Shown here piece by piece: positions 32,606 to 45,253 of a DNA stretch of 64,000 nucleotides. Source of the stretch: Larix kaempferi (lineage: Eukaryota; Streptophyta; Pinopsida; Pinales; Pinaceae); NCBI GenBank assembly GCA_027924585.1, contig BSBM01000151.1:13166001-13230000 (forward strand). Reading direction: 5' to 3'. Each line of letters begins with the position of its first letter. Position 1 is the first letter of the stretch. Made by a program: the position numbers and the translations under genes. A model generated the notes under the pieces. The model was not told the DNA's origin, searched no databases, and saw only the letters and a list, made by a program, of their open reading frames with translations.

Positions 32606-34150
32606 TTATATTAAGCAGATTCACCTGGATCGTTGTTGATATGAGCCCAGGAATTATAAGCCTGGATCGCTACTGATATGAGTCGGGTGTATGCGTTTTG
32701 TGTTTGTAGGGACCACTGTCGAAGTGTCCACTGCGCTGAAGAACAGTATTTTGGATTTTAAGTCAGTGAACCGATTTTTTCTCTTACTTTGTTGGTTTCT
32801 TTTTAAATTCAATGCAAATCAAGCTGATCATGCAAGACAATAATGAAAAAGACTGACAGATAAGTGAAATAACAGAAGCATCGAGAATTGAATTCCAACG
32901 TGGTTTTTTCTCCAATCTTTGAATGTAAGTCGGTGGCCCGGTGACTGTTCGTTTGTTTTGGTTGCTCTTCTGTTGTTGTTTGTCTCACCACGCCTTTGCC
33001 TTGTTCTGCGAAGACCAAAGATATTCAAATAAACTTGTGCAAGCCTCTACATTATATTACCATTTGATATAAAATTCATATTCATACTTTCACTATTGCA
33101 AATTTTCTGCAAAACAATTAATAAATGCTTCGACTCTTGCACTGTATGTCGGTATTGATGGTATTCCAATGGTTTTTTTTGTTATTTGATATTAGCGAGG
33201 AAGGCTTAGAATCATGCAAACTTTGACAAATACATGTTTATCTTTAATTGTAATTGGATTTATACAGATATATGGTATTTATTTGACAAATATATGTCTA
33301 TCTTTAATTGTAATTGGATTTATACATATCTATGGTATTGCAGTAAGAGGAATCAAACTGTAACACCTCATTTTGTGAGTTATGAAACTCTTTTAAGGGT
33401 ACTTTAATTATTATTTAACTTTTAATTATGATAAAAACATATATAAACATTTAGTTGTGTAAGGTTTAAATACTTTTTTAAATGTTTAAGTTTCTTAAGA
33501 GATTGCATTTTTAAGATTCCGGTCATTCAATAAATATGAAATAAATTAAAATAAATATTCGGGTGTTTTTTTAATTGACTTGTCGAAATTTTAATTTGGA
33601 AATTGAAATCATTATTCATATTTTTTATTTAAATATTATCTTCATTTTCTAATAATTAGAGTTGAAGTTTGAATAAAGAATCCAAATATATGGCAAAGGA
33701 ATCAACAATGACTGACTGGGTGATGGTTAATAACATGTAAGAAATAAGGTAATTTATCAAATTTATAATTTTTTAATTTTTATGTTATTTGAATTTAAAA
33801 AAAATAATCATTGTACATACTCATTATACATGTTTCTTTGGATCGTTGATAATTTTAAATACATTATATTATGTTTGGTTAGTAAATATAATTTCTACAA
33901 AATAATTTGCAATAATTAAAATAGTTCATAAATAATAGATGGTATTAAAGTAATATTAATATATAATTTTAATATTGTTATAAATGTGAATATGGATATG
34001 ATTTGGTGAAAGTTTTAAAGTTAATTTTATACATTAGAATATATTGATATGTCACATATAATTTGAATAATGATGATAATAATCTTAACAAATATTATCT
34101 TAGAAATGTCAACCATAGCCAACTATGGTTCACTAAAGTCAACCATGGTC
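32606..34150. other. Spacer, mostly AT-rich
   Basis: A somewhat GC-balanced stretch to about 33030 holds short minus-strand frames (32809-33028) without motifs. A direct repeat TATGTTTATCTTTAATTGTAATTGGATTTATACA occurs at about 33232 and 33292 (about 60-bp period). From 33400 to 34090 it is very AT-rich. At 34105-34190 CAACCATRGYCAA phrases recur in both orientations. Confidence 0.5.
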
Positions 34151-34189
34151 AATAATGGTAAACCAAACTCAAACATGGCCAACCATTCA

Positions 34190-36340
34190 CAGTGTGTCAT
34201 TTGATGTTCATCAAGGTTTATGTCGCATTGTGATGTTTCATCAAGGGTTACGTTGCATTGTGGCGTTCATCAAGGGTTATGTCGCATTGCAACAATGCCC
34301 AATATGTGACACATATGCCGACACAACCCAAGATGTGACATATTCACAATGTGAAATTTGACGTTCATTAAGGTTTGTGTCACATTGTGATGTTTATCAA
34401 GGCTTATGTTACATTGTGGCGTTCATTAGGGGTTATGTCGCATTGCAACAATTCCCAAGATGTGAAATTTGATGTTCATTAAGGTTTATGTTGCATTATA
34501 ATGTTTATCGAGGGTTATGTTGCATTGTGGCGTTCATCAAGCGTTATGTTGCATTGCGACAATGACCAAGATGTGAAATTTGACGTTCATCAAGGTTTAT
34601 GTCGCATTGTGATGTTTATCAAGGGTTATGTTGCATTGTGGCATTCATCAAGGGTTAAATGCGACATATTCACAATGTGAAATTTGACGTTCATCAAGGT
34701 TTATGTCTCATTGTGATGTTCATCAAGGGTTGCGTTGCATTGTGGCGTTCATCAAGGGTTATGTCGCATTGCGTCAATGCCCAATATGTGACACATATGT
34801 CGACACAACCCAAGATGCGACATATTCACAATGTGAAATTTGACGTTCATTAAGGTTTGTGGCATATTGTGATGTTTATCAAGGCTTATGTTGCATTGTG
34901 GCATTCATCAAGGGTTATGTCACATTGCGACAATGCCCAAGATGTGAAATTTGACGTTGAGCAAGGATTATGTCGCATAGAGATCTTTATCAACGGTTAT
35001 GTTGCATTGTGGCATTCATCAAGGGTTAGATGCAACATATTCACAATGTGAAATTTTACGTTCATCAAGATTCATGTCAAATTGTGACGTTTACCAAGGG
35101 TTACGTTGCATTGTGGCATTGATCAAGGGTTATGTCGCATTGCGACAATGCTCAATATGTGACACATATGCCAACACAACTCAAGATGTGACGTTCATCA
35201 AGGGTTATGTCGCATTGCAACAATGCCCAAGATGTGAAATTTGATGTTCATCAAGGTTTATGTTGCATTGTGATGTTTATCAAGGCTTATGTTGCATTGT
35301 GGCGTTCATCAAGGGTTATGTCACATTGTGACAATGCCCAAGATGTGAAATTTCATGTTCCTCAAGGTTTATGTCACATTGTTATGTTTATCAAGGATTA
35401 TGTTGCATTGTGGCATTCATCAAGGTTTATGTCACATTGTGATGTTTATCAAGGCTTATGTTGCATTGTGGCGCTCATCAAGGGTTATGTCGCATTGCGA
35501 TAATGCCCAAGATGTGAAATTTGACGTTCATCAAGATTTATGTCGCATTGTCATTTTTATCAAGGGTTATGTTGCATTGTGGCATTTATCAAGGGTTAGA
35601 TGCAGCATATTTACAATGTAAAATTTGATGTTCATCAAGGGTTATGACGCATTGCGACAATGCCCAATATGTGACACATATGCCGACACAACCCAAGATG
35701 CGACATATTCACAATGTAAAATTTGACGTTCATTAAGGTTTGTGTCACATAATGATGTTTATCAAGGCTTATGATGCGTTGTGGCATTCATCAAGGGTTA
35801 TGTCGCATTGCGACAATGCCCAAGATGTGAAATTTGACATTGAGCAAGGTTTATGTCGCATTGAGATGTTCAAGGGTTATGTTGCACTATGGCATTCATC
35901 AAGGGTTAGATGCGACATATTCACAATGTGAAATTTGACGTTCATCAAGGTTTATGTCACATTGTGATGTTTATCAAGGGTTACGTTGCATTGTGGCATT
36001 CATCAAGGGTTATGTCGCATTTCGACAATGCTCAATATGTGACACATATGCTGACACAACCCAAGATGTGACATATTCACAATGTGAAATTTGAACTTCA
36101 TTAAGTTTTGTGTCGCATGTGATGTTTATCAAGGCTTATGTTGCATTGTGGCGTTCAACAAAGGTTATGTCGCATTGCGACAATGCCCAAGATGTGAAAT
36201 TTGTCATTCATCAAGGTTTGTGTCGCATTGTGATGTTTATCAAGGGTTATGTTGCATTGTGGCATTCATCAAGGGTTAGATGCGACATATTCACAATGTG
36301 AAATTTGGCGTTCATCGAGGTTTATGTCGCATTGTGAGCA
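34190..36340. repeat. Satellite with 29-bp monomers in higher-order units
   Basis: The base monomer is about 29 bp, typically GTT(C/T)ATCAAGGGTTATG then T(C/T)GCATTGTG(A/G)(T/C). Groups of three monomers are followed by a ~24-bp spacer phrase AATGCCCAAGATGTGAAATTTGAC, giving a ~111-bp composite. A second, longer spacer (CAATATGTGACACATATG then CCGACACAACCCAAGATG) recurs every few hundred bases (about 34290, 34785, 35150, 35665, 36030). Several dozen monomers are present. Because 111 is divisible by three, long open frames appear, but these are a by-product. Confidence 0.95.
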
Positions 36341-36525
36341 CATCCATCCAGCGGGTGAGGGGATGTCCAGATCAAGCTTCTTGAATGTGCCATTAACGAC
36401 ATGAGAAGGAAGGCATCCAGGCAGGTTAATGCATGTAATGCATGGTGCCATGTCATGGGCTCCCATACTGATGAACCTCCAACACGTGCCACCCAGTTGT
36501 TGTGGTGGCGCCCGCATCCGAGGAT
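36341..36525. other. GC-richer fragment after the satellite
   Basis: About 180 bp of balanced composition with open frames on both strands (for example minus-strand CITCINLPGCLPSHVVNG). It may be a gene fragment, but I recognise no family. Confidence 0.3.
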
Positions 36526-37424
36526 AACATATTATATTGTTATAATATTCTTCATCATTATTTTAATACTCTTATTTATCATCAACCTATATTAATTTTT
36601 TAAATTAAATTATAATATAATACTATAATTTAATGAAATTATTTTTTTATTTTTAAATTATTATATTATAATTTATTAATATCATATTTAATTAAATTAT
36701 AATATATTTAATATCTCTATAATTTAATGAAATTATTTTTTTAATATTTAATTAAATTATAATTATTAATTTTATCATTTATTAATTTTATTTACTAAAA
36801 TATAATTAAATAATAGTTTTATTATTAGTTATTTATTTAATTAATATTATTATTAACTAAATAACAATATTAATTAATTAATATTATCATTCACTAACTT
36901 GTTTTATAATTATTTTGTTTAATTACTTATTATAAAGTAATAGTAGTGTTTAATTAATAATATTGTTTAATTAAACAATATTATTAATCTAACAATTAAA
37001 ATATCGATTTCATTAAAATCATTAAATAATATTAATCTATTTAAATGTCATATTTAATTAAATTATAATGTATTTAATATCTCTATCTATCAAGTATGTA
37101 TACTATAATATAATTAAATAATATTTTGAATTAAACAAAACTATTTTATTATTACTTTGATTATAATATTTTAGATAAATACTATCTTCTTATTGTAGAA
37201 TAATATAATATAATTAAAAGTATTATCATTATATTTAAAAATGATATTATTATTTAATTAAGTATTGAATTACAATTAATTAAGTAATTATTGTATTTTT
37301 TAATATATTTTTTATGTTTGATCATTTATTATTTTTATTTACTAAAATATAATTAAATAATATTTTTTGTAATATATTATTATATTATAAATAATTAAAT
37401 TATTTTATTTTATTAAAAATTATT
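36526..37424. repeat. Extremely AT-rich block
   Basis: Nearly all A and T, with TTTAATTAAATTATAATATA-type palindromic phrases repeated throughout. The part 36841-37050 matches 12355-12545 in order of phrases. Not coding. Confidence 0.85.
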
Positions 37425-37441
37425 ATAAAAAAACATTATTA
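37425..37441. repeat. Target-site duplication, left copy (17 bp)
   Basis: ATAAAAAAACATTATTA is repeated exactly at 39002-39018. The pair brackets 37442-39001. Confidence 0.9.
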
Positions 37442-39001
37442 TTTTTTTAACGGAAACATATGAAGCTTTTATATATAAAAGTGATAAAAAACACAGGTTA
37501 CAAAGATCCAAAAGGAAGTTGGTCCAAGAGGAAAAGAGCAGCCATTACTCTAAGTTATCTTTTCAAGGCCTGCACCATACATTATAAAAACCCTATCTAG
37601 TGAGAATAAACTCCTATCAAATTGTTCTATTAAGCATTACAATCATTGAAAAACTAAGAACTTGTTGTGTTCAAACTATTCTTGCAGGTTGCCAAGTCAA
37701 AATTCTTCTAATGCATATCTCTGTCATATCTAAAAGTACCCAAAATTTGCACTAGAACTCTTTAGGTCTACATCCCAACGTTTCCATCAACTGGTCCTCC
37801 AGCATCAGTGAGCAAATCATGTCTAAGCTTCTTGATATCATCCCTCATATTATCGATTTTAGCTTCAACAATTCTGGCATAGCAATGGACAGAGGTGATT
37901 TTGGCGTCCAGTATTGCAGAACAGGGGCACCCTTTTTCCATAACCTCAGCTAAACTTTCCACCTTCTCATCAATTTTCGTGGTTCAATTTCTCAACTCAA
38001 AATTAGTCACCTGCACCAGAGAATACATGTGAGTCATTGCTCTCTTAAGTTCGTAGTTTTCACCTCGAATCATGCAAATTTGTGATTCGATTTCCCGCAT
38101 GGCATTCTTAATCTCCTCCGAGTTGTTAACTTCCTACATGAGACAGCCACCAACTTTCTTCACAGAGTGCTCAAGGCCTTCTCAAAATTCATCCTATCTC
38201 ACAGGTCCATCTACCTACAACCCACGCAATGATCCAAGGAGGGATCCATCACGGAATTCATCCTATCTCACCGGTACGCATTGTTGTTGATTCTCAGCTT
38301 CAGAATAAACAAGAAAACAATATGGAGGTTCGGAGGGCCACTGTCACTGTTTATTCCATTTGTTTCTCGATTTCCCCAGTCATTAACTCACTGCAGGTTG
38401 GCCATGTGACACGGGCATGTGAGAGTTTCCCTTTTCGAGGTGTTGATACAACTATCATTTCCATGGTCGGTTTCAATATATTTCAAGTGGGTTTAGCTAA
38501 GCTTTGATGGCGTGAGGTCAAGCCAATTTAAGTGGAATGGGTCCATCCCATATCTAGTAATCAAATAAATTTTGGTCATCATGATGGGCGAGGTTAGGGA
38601 ACCCAAGACTTCCCATTCTCATTCTGATTGTAGACGATTATTACACAGTCGAGACCATCCCCAGAATTTTCCATACCATCCACCATGAATTGTTGGATCG
38701 CAACAAATGAAGGAAATTGATGCCTTTGTAATCAATTACCATAAACTTGAAAAGAATATGAATCTTCGTAGCAAGACTCTTTCAATTCTTAATTAAATTT
38801 CTTGCTTCTCTTATGACTAACATTGAGTCCCCAAGCAACATTAATTCTTCAAGACCATCGCTCTTGGCTAACTCTAATCCTTTTATTATAGCTAGCCACT
38901 CCGCATCATTGTTGGTCCCTCGTCCAATACCCCAAGCGTATTCTTTCATTTTGTTTCCTTCCGAGTCGAAATAGACTCCACCAGCACCTGCCAACCCTGG
39001 C
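37442..39001 (-). mobile_element. 5'-truncated LINE insertion with 17-bp target duplication
   Basis: On the minus strand the insert begins inside an RNase H domain (38998 down: AGAGGVYFDSEGNKMKEYAW, TNNDAEWLAIIKGLELAK, LMLLGDSMLVI, the D...E...D pattern of RVT_3). Frames then degrade. A former coding stretch follows at 38175-37768 (MREIESQICMIRGENYELKR; DEKVESLAEVMEKGCPCSAI; VEAKIDNMRDDIKKLRHDLL), interrupted by two or three stops. The insert ends in a short A tail (T7 on the plus strand, 37442-37448). The exact 17-bp flanking repeat and 5' truncation are hallmarks of target-primed reverse transcription. The coiled-coil-like frame after RNase H is unusual for a plant LINE. Confidence 0.85.
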
Positions 39002-39018
39002 ATAAAAAAACATTATTA
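39002..39018. repeat. Target-site duplication, right copy (17 bp)
   Basis: Exact repeat of 37425-37441, marking the 5' (truncated) side of the minus-strand LINE insertion. Confidence 0.9.
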
Positions 39019-39199
39019 AGGTGTCAAATATATCATAATGTTAATAAATATCTCCAAAATATATGAGAATATTAAACATATCTCCAATATTAATAAATTG
39101 ATAATGTTAATTAATTATAATATAATAATTGATGTCAATAATCAATGCAACAAAAAGAATGATTAACCATATTGGAGCTCCAAGAAATGTCTATATTTA

Positions 39200-42100
39200 A
39201 CGGCTCATCACTAGGCGTTGTTTTATCTGCGAAGGTCGGTTGTGGCTCTGGGGTGTTTGCTAGGGAAGCGAATCGATGGTGTGCTCACAGGGGAGGGGCC
39301 TCTCCCCTCCTCCGCAACAAGGTAAATGTCCAGTGAAGGAGGATATGCCATTTCAAGTGCAGCAGGCAGGGATAGGAGGAGAGGGTCTAAGTCCGCGACT
39401 GGAGAAGCAGGAGGAGGGTAGGGGTGAAACGGCACAGAGGGTATGTATCCCTAAATCGACTAGCATTCCAACCATCACTGTTAACTCCATCAGGGTGAAG
39501 GAAAAAATACAGCACATGACGGATCATGCACTGATTGGGAAATTCATGGGGATATGGCCTTTGGAGAAAGCTCTGAATTGGTGGATTCATGCAACCTGGA
39601 AACCGGAAGGCCATTTTGACCTCCTGTAGGGATATAAGGGTTTCTTTACTGTTGTTTTCCTCAATGTTGAGGATAAGGATTGGGTATTTGAGGGAGGACC
39701 CTATTTTTATTACTCTGCTAGTCTATTCTTGAGGATATGGAAGGATCATTTCAACTCGGATAAGGAAGACCTCTCAATAGCTCTGGTATGGATCCGTCTC
39801 TATTCGCTTCCTACGAAATATTGGGATCTGGACATTCTAAAAGCCATTGGAGGAACTCTGGGACACTTTGTCAAGATATCTGATCAAACTAAGCAAGGAA
39901 GGTATGTTTCATATGCTCGTATCTGTGTCTATATGAATATTTCTAAAACCCTCCTGGAGGGGATCACTATAAACTGGGAAGATTCAGAATGGTTCCAAAC
40001 CCTGGATTATGAACACATCCCCTTCCGATGTCGGCGATGTCATACTCACAAACATCTGGCTAGGGATTGTCACCTTAACCTCCCTACGGATATCCCTAGA
40101 AGCAGTACGCAGGAACAACATGATAAGGATGGTTTTGTTAAAGTGACTAATCGTAAATAGATGGGGAGACAACATAATGGACCGGACTTGGGGAAAAATA
40201 TTGTTCAGACTAATAGTTTTGCAGCCTTGGAGACTGTTTTGGTAGAAAACCCTCTGCCTTAGAGTGCTAAAGAACCCTCACAGCCTAATGAAGTTTCTCC
40301 GAAGTTGGTGACTGAGATTGATAAACCTATCAAATCTGGTGGAAAGAATCGGCTCGAAACAGAGCGTATGGATGAGGATCTGGACGAAATGGAACTCGGT
40401 GATCTAGATCTAGATAGTATGTAAGAGGCTTGTAAAATATTGACGTTCATTCTATCCCCAATAATCAACTTCAGTTGCTGAAGGAATCCATTCTTAAAAC
40501 TAAACCAACCCCTAACCTAGGAATCGGCCCTTTGAAACTGAACGAAAACAAGAGAAAGTTAAAAGATGGTAGTTCTAAGAGGGGAAGGTGGTCAAATAGG
40601 GATAGGATCAGGGATATTGGGGCAAGACGGGTTGACTCTGGACAATATCCGACCATCCAGGAGGCTCTTCTCTTAGTTAGATATAGTGCTTGATGAAATT
40701 ATTAACTTGGAATATTCAAGTGACCAATGGTCCTCATAAAATTAAAACCCTTAAGAATAAAATTATGAAGGAACAACCTGCTATGGTTTTGTTGCAAGAA
40801 ACTAAGTGTTCAGGGACCCAATTAGAAGCCCATGCTCAGAATATTTGGAAACATTGTAAATGTATGGAACTGGACGCACTTGATCATTCAGGTGGTTTGG
40901 CGTTTCTGTGGGATCCTAGGAGAGTGTCTCTTTCCAATTTTCTCTCTACTAAGTTTAGTATTTCAGTGGAATTCCATGTCCTCGGCTCTAATGTGAGAGG
41001 CATTCTGACTAATGTTTATGGGCTCAGCAGTTACCTTGATAAATGAAATTTACTTAGTAGCTTGACTAACCTGAGGATAATGTTTGAAGGAACCCATTGG
41101 ATCGTTGGTGGGGATTTTAACATGATCAGGTATTTGTCCGAGAAAAAAGGTGGCAGAAGATATCTTACCCCTTAAAATAATCTGTTTGATGAATTCATTG
41201 AGGTGAATAGCCTGATTGATGTGGATCTTGGGAGCATGGTTTGTACTTGGAACAATAGAAGGGGAGGGGAGCATTTGGTGGTATCTAGGATGGATAGATT
41301 TCTCCTGTCCGAAAGCATCTTGCTTCTGGGTGGAACCTTGACTTCTCGTCTGATTGCTTCTTCGGGATCGGATCATTGGCCGGTGTCCTTGCTCTGGAGC
41401 AACATTGGAATTAAAATGACCAAGCCTTTTAGGTTTGAAAATTTTTGGTTAACACATGAATATTTTACATCTCGTGTGGAAGAATGGTGGCATACGTTTA
41501 GTCCACCCTCAGGTACCAAAATGTATTACTTTCAACAAAAATTGAAGATGCTCAAACAGAAAATTAAGCAATGGAATAAAGAGGTCTTTGGTAATATACA
41601 GGTTGAAAAGGAAAAAGTGGATTTAAGGATGGATCAAATCCAGGAGTGTATCATGCAGACAGACGTGACCCCCGAACTCGCTTTGGAGGAAAGGCAACTT
41701 GCTGAGCAACTTTTTCAAAGACAAAGGCAGGAGGAGATCCTGTGGAAGAAAAAGTCCCGTAATCTGTGGTTGAAAGATGGGGATCAGAATGCTAAGTTTT
41801 TTCATTGTGCTACCATTCAGCATAGACAATACAACCAAATTGTTAACTTGAAGAACGCTAAGGGGGTGGTAGTGGAATCCCATGAGGGAATTGAACAGGA
41901 ATTTTTCAATCATTTCAAGGAGGTGGTAACCGAAGATCCTGTTGATCATACTAAAGCATATAGGGTGATCAAAGCGGTCATTCCCCGCCTTATCTCTGAA
42001 GAGCATAATGAAATGCTGATACGACCCATTGAATTTCTGGAAGTAGAGATATCCATTAATCAAATGGAGGATGGGAAATCCCCTGGCTCGGATGGCTTCA

Positions 42101-45100
42101 CTGCGAATTTTTTCCATTCCTTCTGGGATTTAATTAAGCAGGAAGTTTGGCAGGTGGTGGAAGAATCCTAGAGAATGAAAGGGGTTCTCCTTGCTTTGAA
42201 CTCCACCTTCCTAACCTTGATTCCTAAAACCCTGATGGCAGAGAAAGCTGACTTGTTCAGACCGATTTCCCTGTGCAACATCATTTATAAACTCATCATG
42301 AAAGTCCTTGCTAATCGGCTTAAACCCCTTATTCCTTCTTTAATCTCCCTGGAACAGTTTGGGTTTGTGGAAGGAAGTCAGATTATGGATGGTATTATTC
42401 TGGCTCATGAAGTTATTCACTCTCTTCGGAGTACTAAAAAAGAAGGGATGTTGCTTAAATTGGATCTATCCAAAGCCTATGATAAACTTAACTGGTTATA
42501 CATGAAAGAAATTATGAGTTCCTTTAGGTTTAGTGACATTTGGATCTGATGGATAGCTAATATCACCTCCTCTGCATTCTTCTCCATTTTGGTCAATGGG
42601 CACCCTTCTACTGTGTTCAAACCCTCAAGGGGTATCCGACAAGGGGATCCCCTCTCTCTGTTCCTTTTTGTGCTCATGACAGAAGGTCTTGGGAGACTCA
42701 TCTCCCATTTAGTAGAACAGGGAAGTATCAAAGGTCTTAATTTTATGCCTTATGAGAAGGCCATCACCCATCAACAGTTTGTAGATGACACCCTTCTTAT
42801 AGGCCATTCTTCTGTCCAGGAATCCAGACAAATAAAACAGGCGTTGAACATATTTTTACGAGCCTCGGGTCTTACGATTAATATGGATAAGTCTCTGGTT
42901 TTTTTCTTTAACAGTCCTCCCATTATTCAGCGAAACATCTTAAGAATTTTAGGGTTCAAAAAGAGCTCCCTTCCAACCAAATATCTTGGCGCTCCTTTGA
43001 CTGTAGGTGCTCCTAAAAGGTCCTCCTGGGAAGATCTCTTAAATAGAATGAAGTAAATACTTTTGAATTGGATGCTTCGATCATTAAATATCCCTAGTAG
43101 AGTGGTGCTTGTGAAATCTGTTCTGCAAGCTATGCCCCTGTACATGTTCTCTGTCCTTGCTGCCCCTAAATCGGTTATGAAGGAAATTAGGAACATCCAA
43201 CGTACCTTCTTATGGGGAGGCACGGTGGATCATCGGAAGTGGCCGCTGGTTGATTGGAAAACTCTATGTCAACCTAAGAAGGAGGGGAGTTTAGGTCTTA
43301 GGGACCCGGAGGAGCTCAGCTTTGTGTGTTTTGCCAAGATTTGGTGGCGTTGGCTTACTCACTCTAATGAGCAATGGGCCAGTTTTTGGGGACAGAAGTA
43401 CACTCCCACTACGGAATAGCAGGATTGGATTCGGGGGCGGGACCTAAGAAAGGCTCTCATATCTGGAACATGGCGCAGGCTGGTAGTGAAATTATCAGGA
43501 AGCATTGTTTCTGCGAAATATAGGCAGGAGCTTCAACGAGCATTTGGCTGGATGCCTAGCAACAAGAACCCCCTCTTACTGCTTTGGTGAATGTTCCCGA
43601 GGCTGCCCTGGATGGGAATCAAAATTGGATGACGCTGAATAGATATTGGCAGGAGGACTATGACGACATAGGATTTCATCTCTGGAAGCCACTGGAATGG
43701 TGGATAGCCACCTATGGGGAAGACATTGGCAGGCAAGTCTACGAAATTGTGAGTAATAGGCAGATACAAACTCAGACAAGGATGGATATTCTTCTATGGG
43801 GTTACAGCCCCAAAGGCATGTTTACTATTAAAGAAGCTTACAATCTTCATACCAACCCTGTTATTCCTGTGGAAGACCATACTTGGAAACATTTGTGGGG
43901 ATCCAAACTCTTGCCTAAAATCACCCTCTTCCTATGGTTGGTTCTAAGGGGTAGAGTCTTAACCTGGGACAACATTGTGAAGAGAGGTTTTGAGGGACCT
44001 TCCTGATGTGTTCTCCGTGGCCAACATAGTGAAACGATAGCACACCTCTTAGATGAGTGCAGTTTTTCATCTGCTCTATGGGATCAAGGCGCTAGGATTT
44101 TTCTCATATCTGATCGGGTTAGGATTGCACCTAGGGAAAATGTTAGACAATGGAAGGACAACCCTTTCCAAGGGAGGATTCTTAACATGGTATGGCAACT
44201 CTTTCCTGGATTTACCCTATGGGAGGTGTGGAAGGAACGAAACAAGCGTCTTTTTACTGGTAAAAGTAGTACGTGGAATATGGTTCTGGGGGCATATTCA
44301 ACATGGGATTACGGAGGCATTGAAATTATCTCGGTCGAATGAACAAGATATGAACATACCGGATAATGAGCTACAGAGTCTCCATACCTGGGGTATCATG
44401 GTGCTTCCTCAGTTTGTCAGGCGCATTAACACTGGTAATAAAAGGCAAGAAAGTCTGAGTTCGTGGTCACTTCCATTACAGGGGTGGTTGAAGCTGAACT
44501 TCGATGGAGCCTCAAAAGGTAACCTCGGGAAAGCTGGGTATGGTGGTGCTCTATGCAATGATCAGGGTGAGGTACTGTTTAGTTACTATGGAAACCTGGG
44601 CTATGAAACCAATAATGTCGATGAATGTGAAGCATTGCTGCAGGGCTTAAAAATGGTGGCCCGTTGTGGCTTAAATAGTGTTATTGTGGAAGGGGATTCG
44701 AATATGCTCATATAGGTGGCGATTAAACTTAACAATGGGACCTGGGATGATAAGCTGGCAACATCGTAGTGTCTGGCGTGGTAGTTGACGTGTCTGGACG
44801 ACCTCATTGCCTCTTTCGACTCCGTTATTTTCCAGCATGTCAGGAGGAGTTCCAACTGTCTCGCTGACGTGCTGGCTAATCAGGGTGCCAGTAACCTTAA
44901 TGAACGATGGGATGGGGAGGCATTGGAATTACCGTCGAGTATTCGGCTTAATTGTATAAGGATTGTCGAGTGTGATCGTGGAGGCAAGAGCCCTCATGCT
45001 GACGACAGAACAACTCCTAATTCCGATGTTTGATGACAGTTGGTACCATTCTATGGCTGATCTGGACAGATGGCGTTCTGGAGAAATTGATAAAAGGACT

Positions 45101-45240
45101 AAGGTGTGGCTTTCTGTTGATTTCCCATCGTCTGGGGCTATTAAGTTCAAAGATTTTGTGCATGAGAAGGCCATGGCGGATCACCCTCACATGATTCTCA
45201 TGGCTTATTATGATCAGTGGAGGGTGGATGTGATCGTTGT
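39200..45240 (+). mobile_element. Near full-length plant L1-type LINE, inactive
   Basis: One element with ORF1 (39276-40693) and ORF2 (40693 to about 45250) in the usual plant LINE order. The 5' end is approximate: GC content rises sharply near 39200. The 3' end at about 45240 abuts gypsy copy C inside its LTR-like part, with no A tail, so it is probably truncated or joined by recombination. At least ten in-frame stops and two or more frame changes make it inactive. Confidence 0.85.
39276..40693 (+). pseudogene. LINE ORF1: DUF4283-type domain and CCHC knuckle
   Basis: From 39276 one frame runs with TAG stops at 39627, 40158 and 40259 and TAA near 40421. The DUF4283-like RNA-binding region reads ALIGKFMGIWPLEKALNWWI, then GYKGFFTVVFLNVEDKDWVF and IALVWIRLYSLPTKYWD. 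A zinc knuckle CRRCHTHKHLARDC (CX2CX4HX4C) follows at about 40030-40072. The tail shifts frame and ends at 40693 in IQEALLLVRYSA. In intact relatives this protein binds the element RNA in ribonucleoprotein particles. Confidence 0.85.
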
Positions 45241-45253
45241 ATGTTGTAGGTAG
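40693..45253 (+). pseudogene. LINE ORF2: endonuclease, RT, zf-RVT, RNase H
   Basis: The ATG at 40693 overlaps the ORF1 stop (TGATG). The APE-type endonuclease has MKLLTWNIQ, LLQETK, GGDFN near 41110 and GSDHWP near 41372. RT follows with KSPGSDGFTANFF, RPISLCNIIYKL, KLDLSKAYDKLNW, GIRQGDPLS and FVDDTLLIG near 42778 (FVDD where most plant LINEs have FADD). Then come zf-RVT (LLPKITLFLWLVLRGRVLTW ... C/H residues near 44010-44070) and RNase H (LNFDGASKGN; ECEALLQGLK; EGDSNML). Stops at 41044, about 41173, 42169, 42547, 43054 and 43417 share one frame. Frame changes follow at about 43420-43580 and 44007-44052, another stop near 44713, and a last shift near 45000. Confidence 0.9.

Noticed and set aside
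34155-36301. Many 60-98 codon plus-strand frames inside the satellite
   Set aside because: They follow from the 111-bp composite period being divisible by three. The same peptide recurs in several offsets and resembles no protein.
34190-36340. CRISPR-like appearance (short repeats with spacers)
   Set aside because: The spacers are themselves repeats, the monomers are degenerate, there are no cas genes and the setting is a plant nuclear genome.
44963-45253. Separate 96-codon gene at the LINE 3' end
   Set aside because: It is a continuation of the LINE ORF2 tail in a shifted frame (after CIRIVECDRGG), not an independent start.
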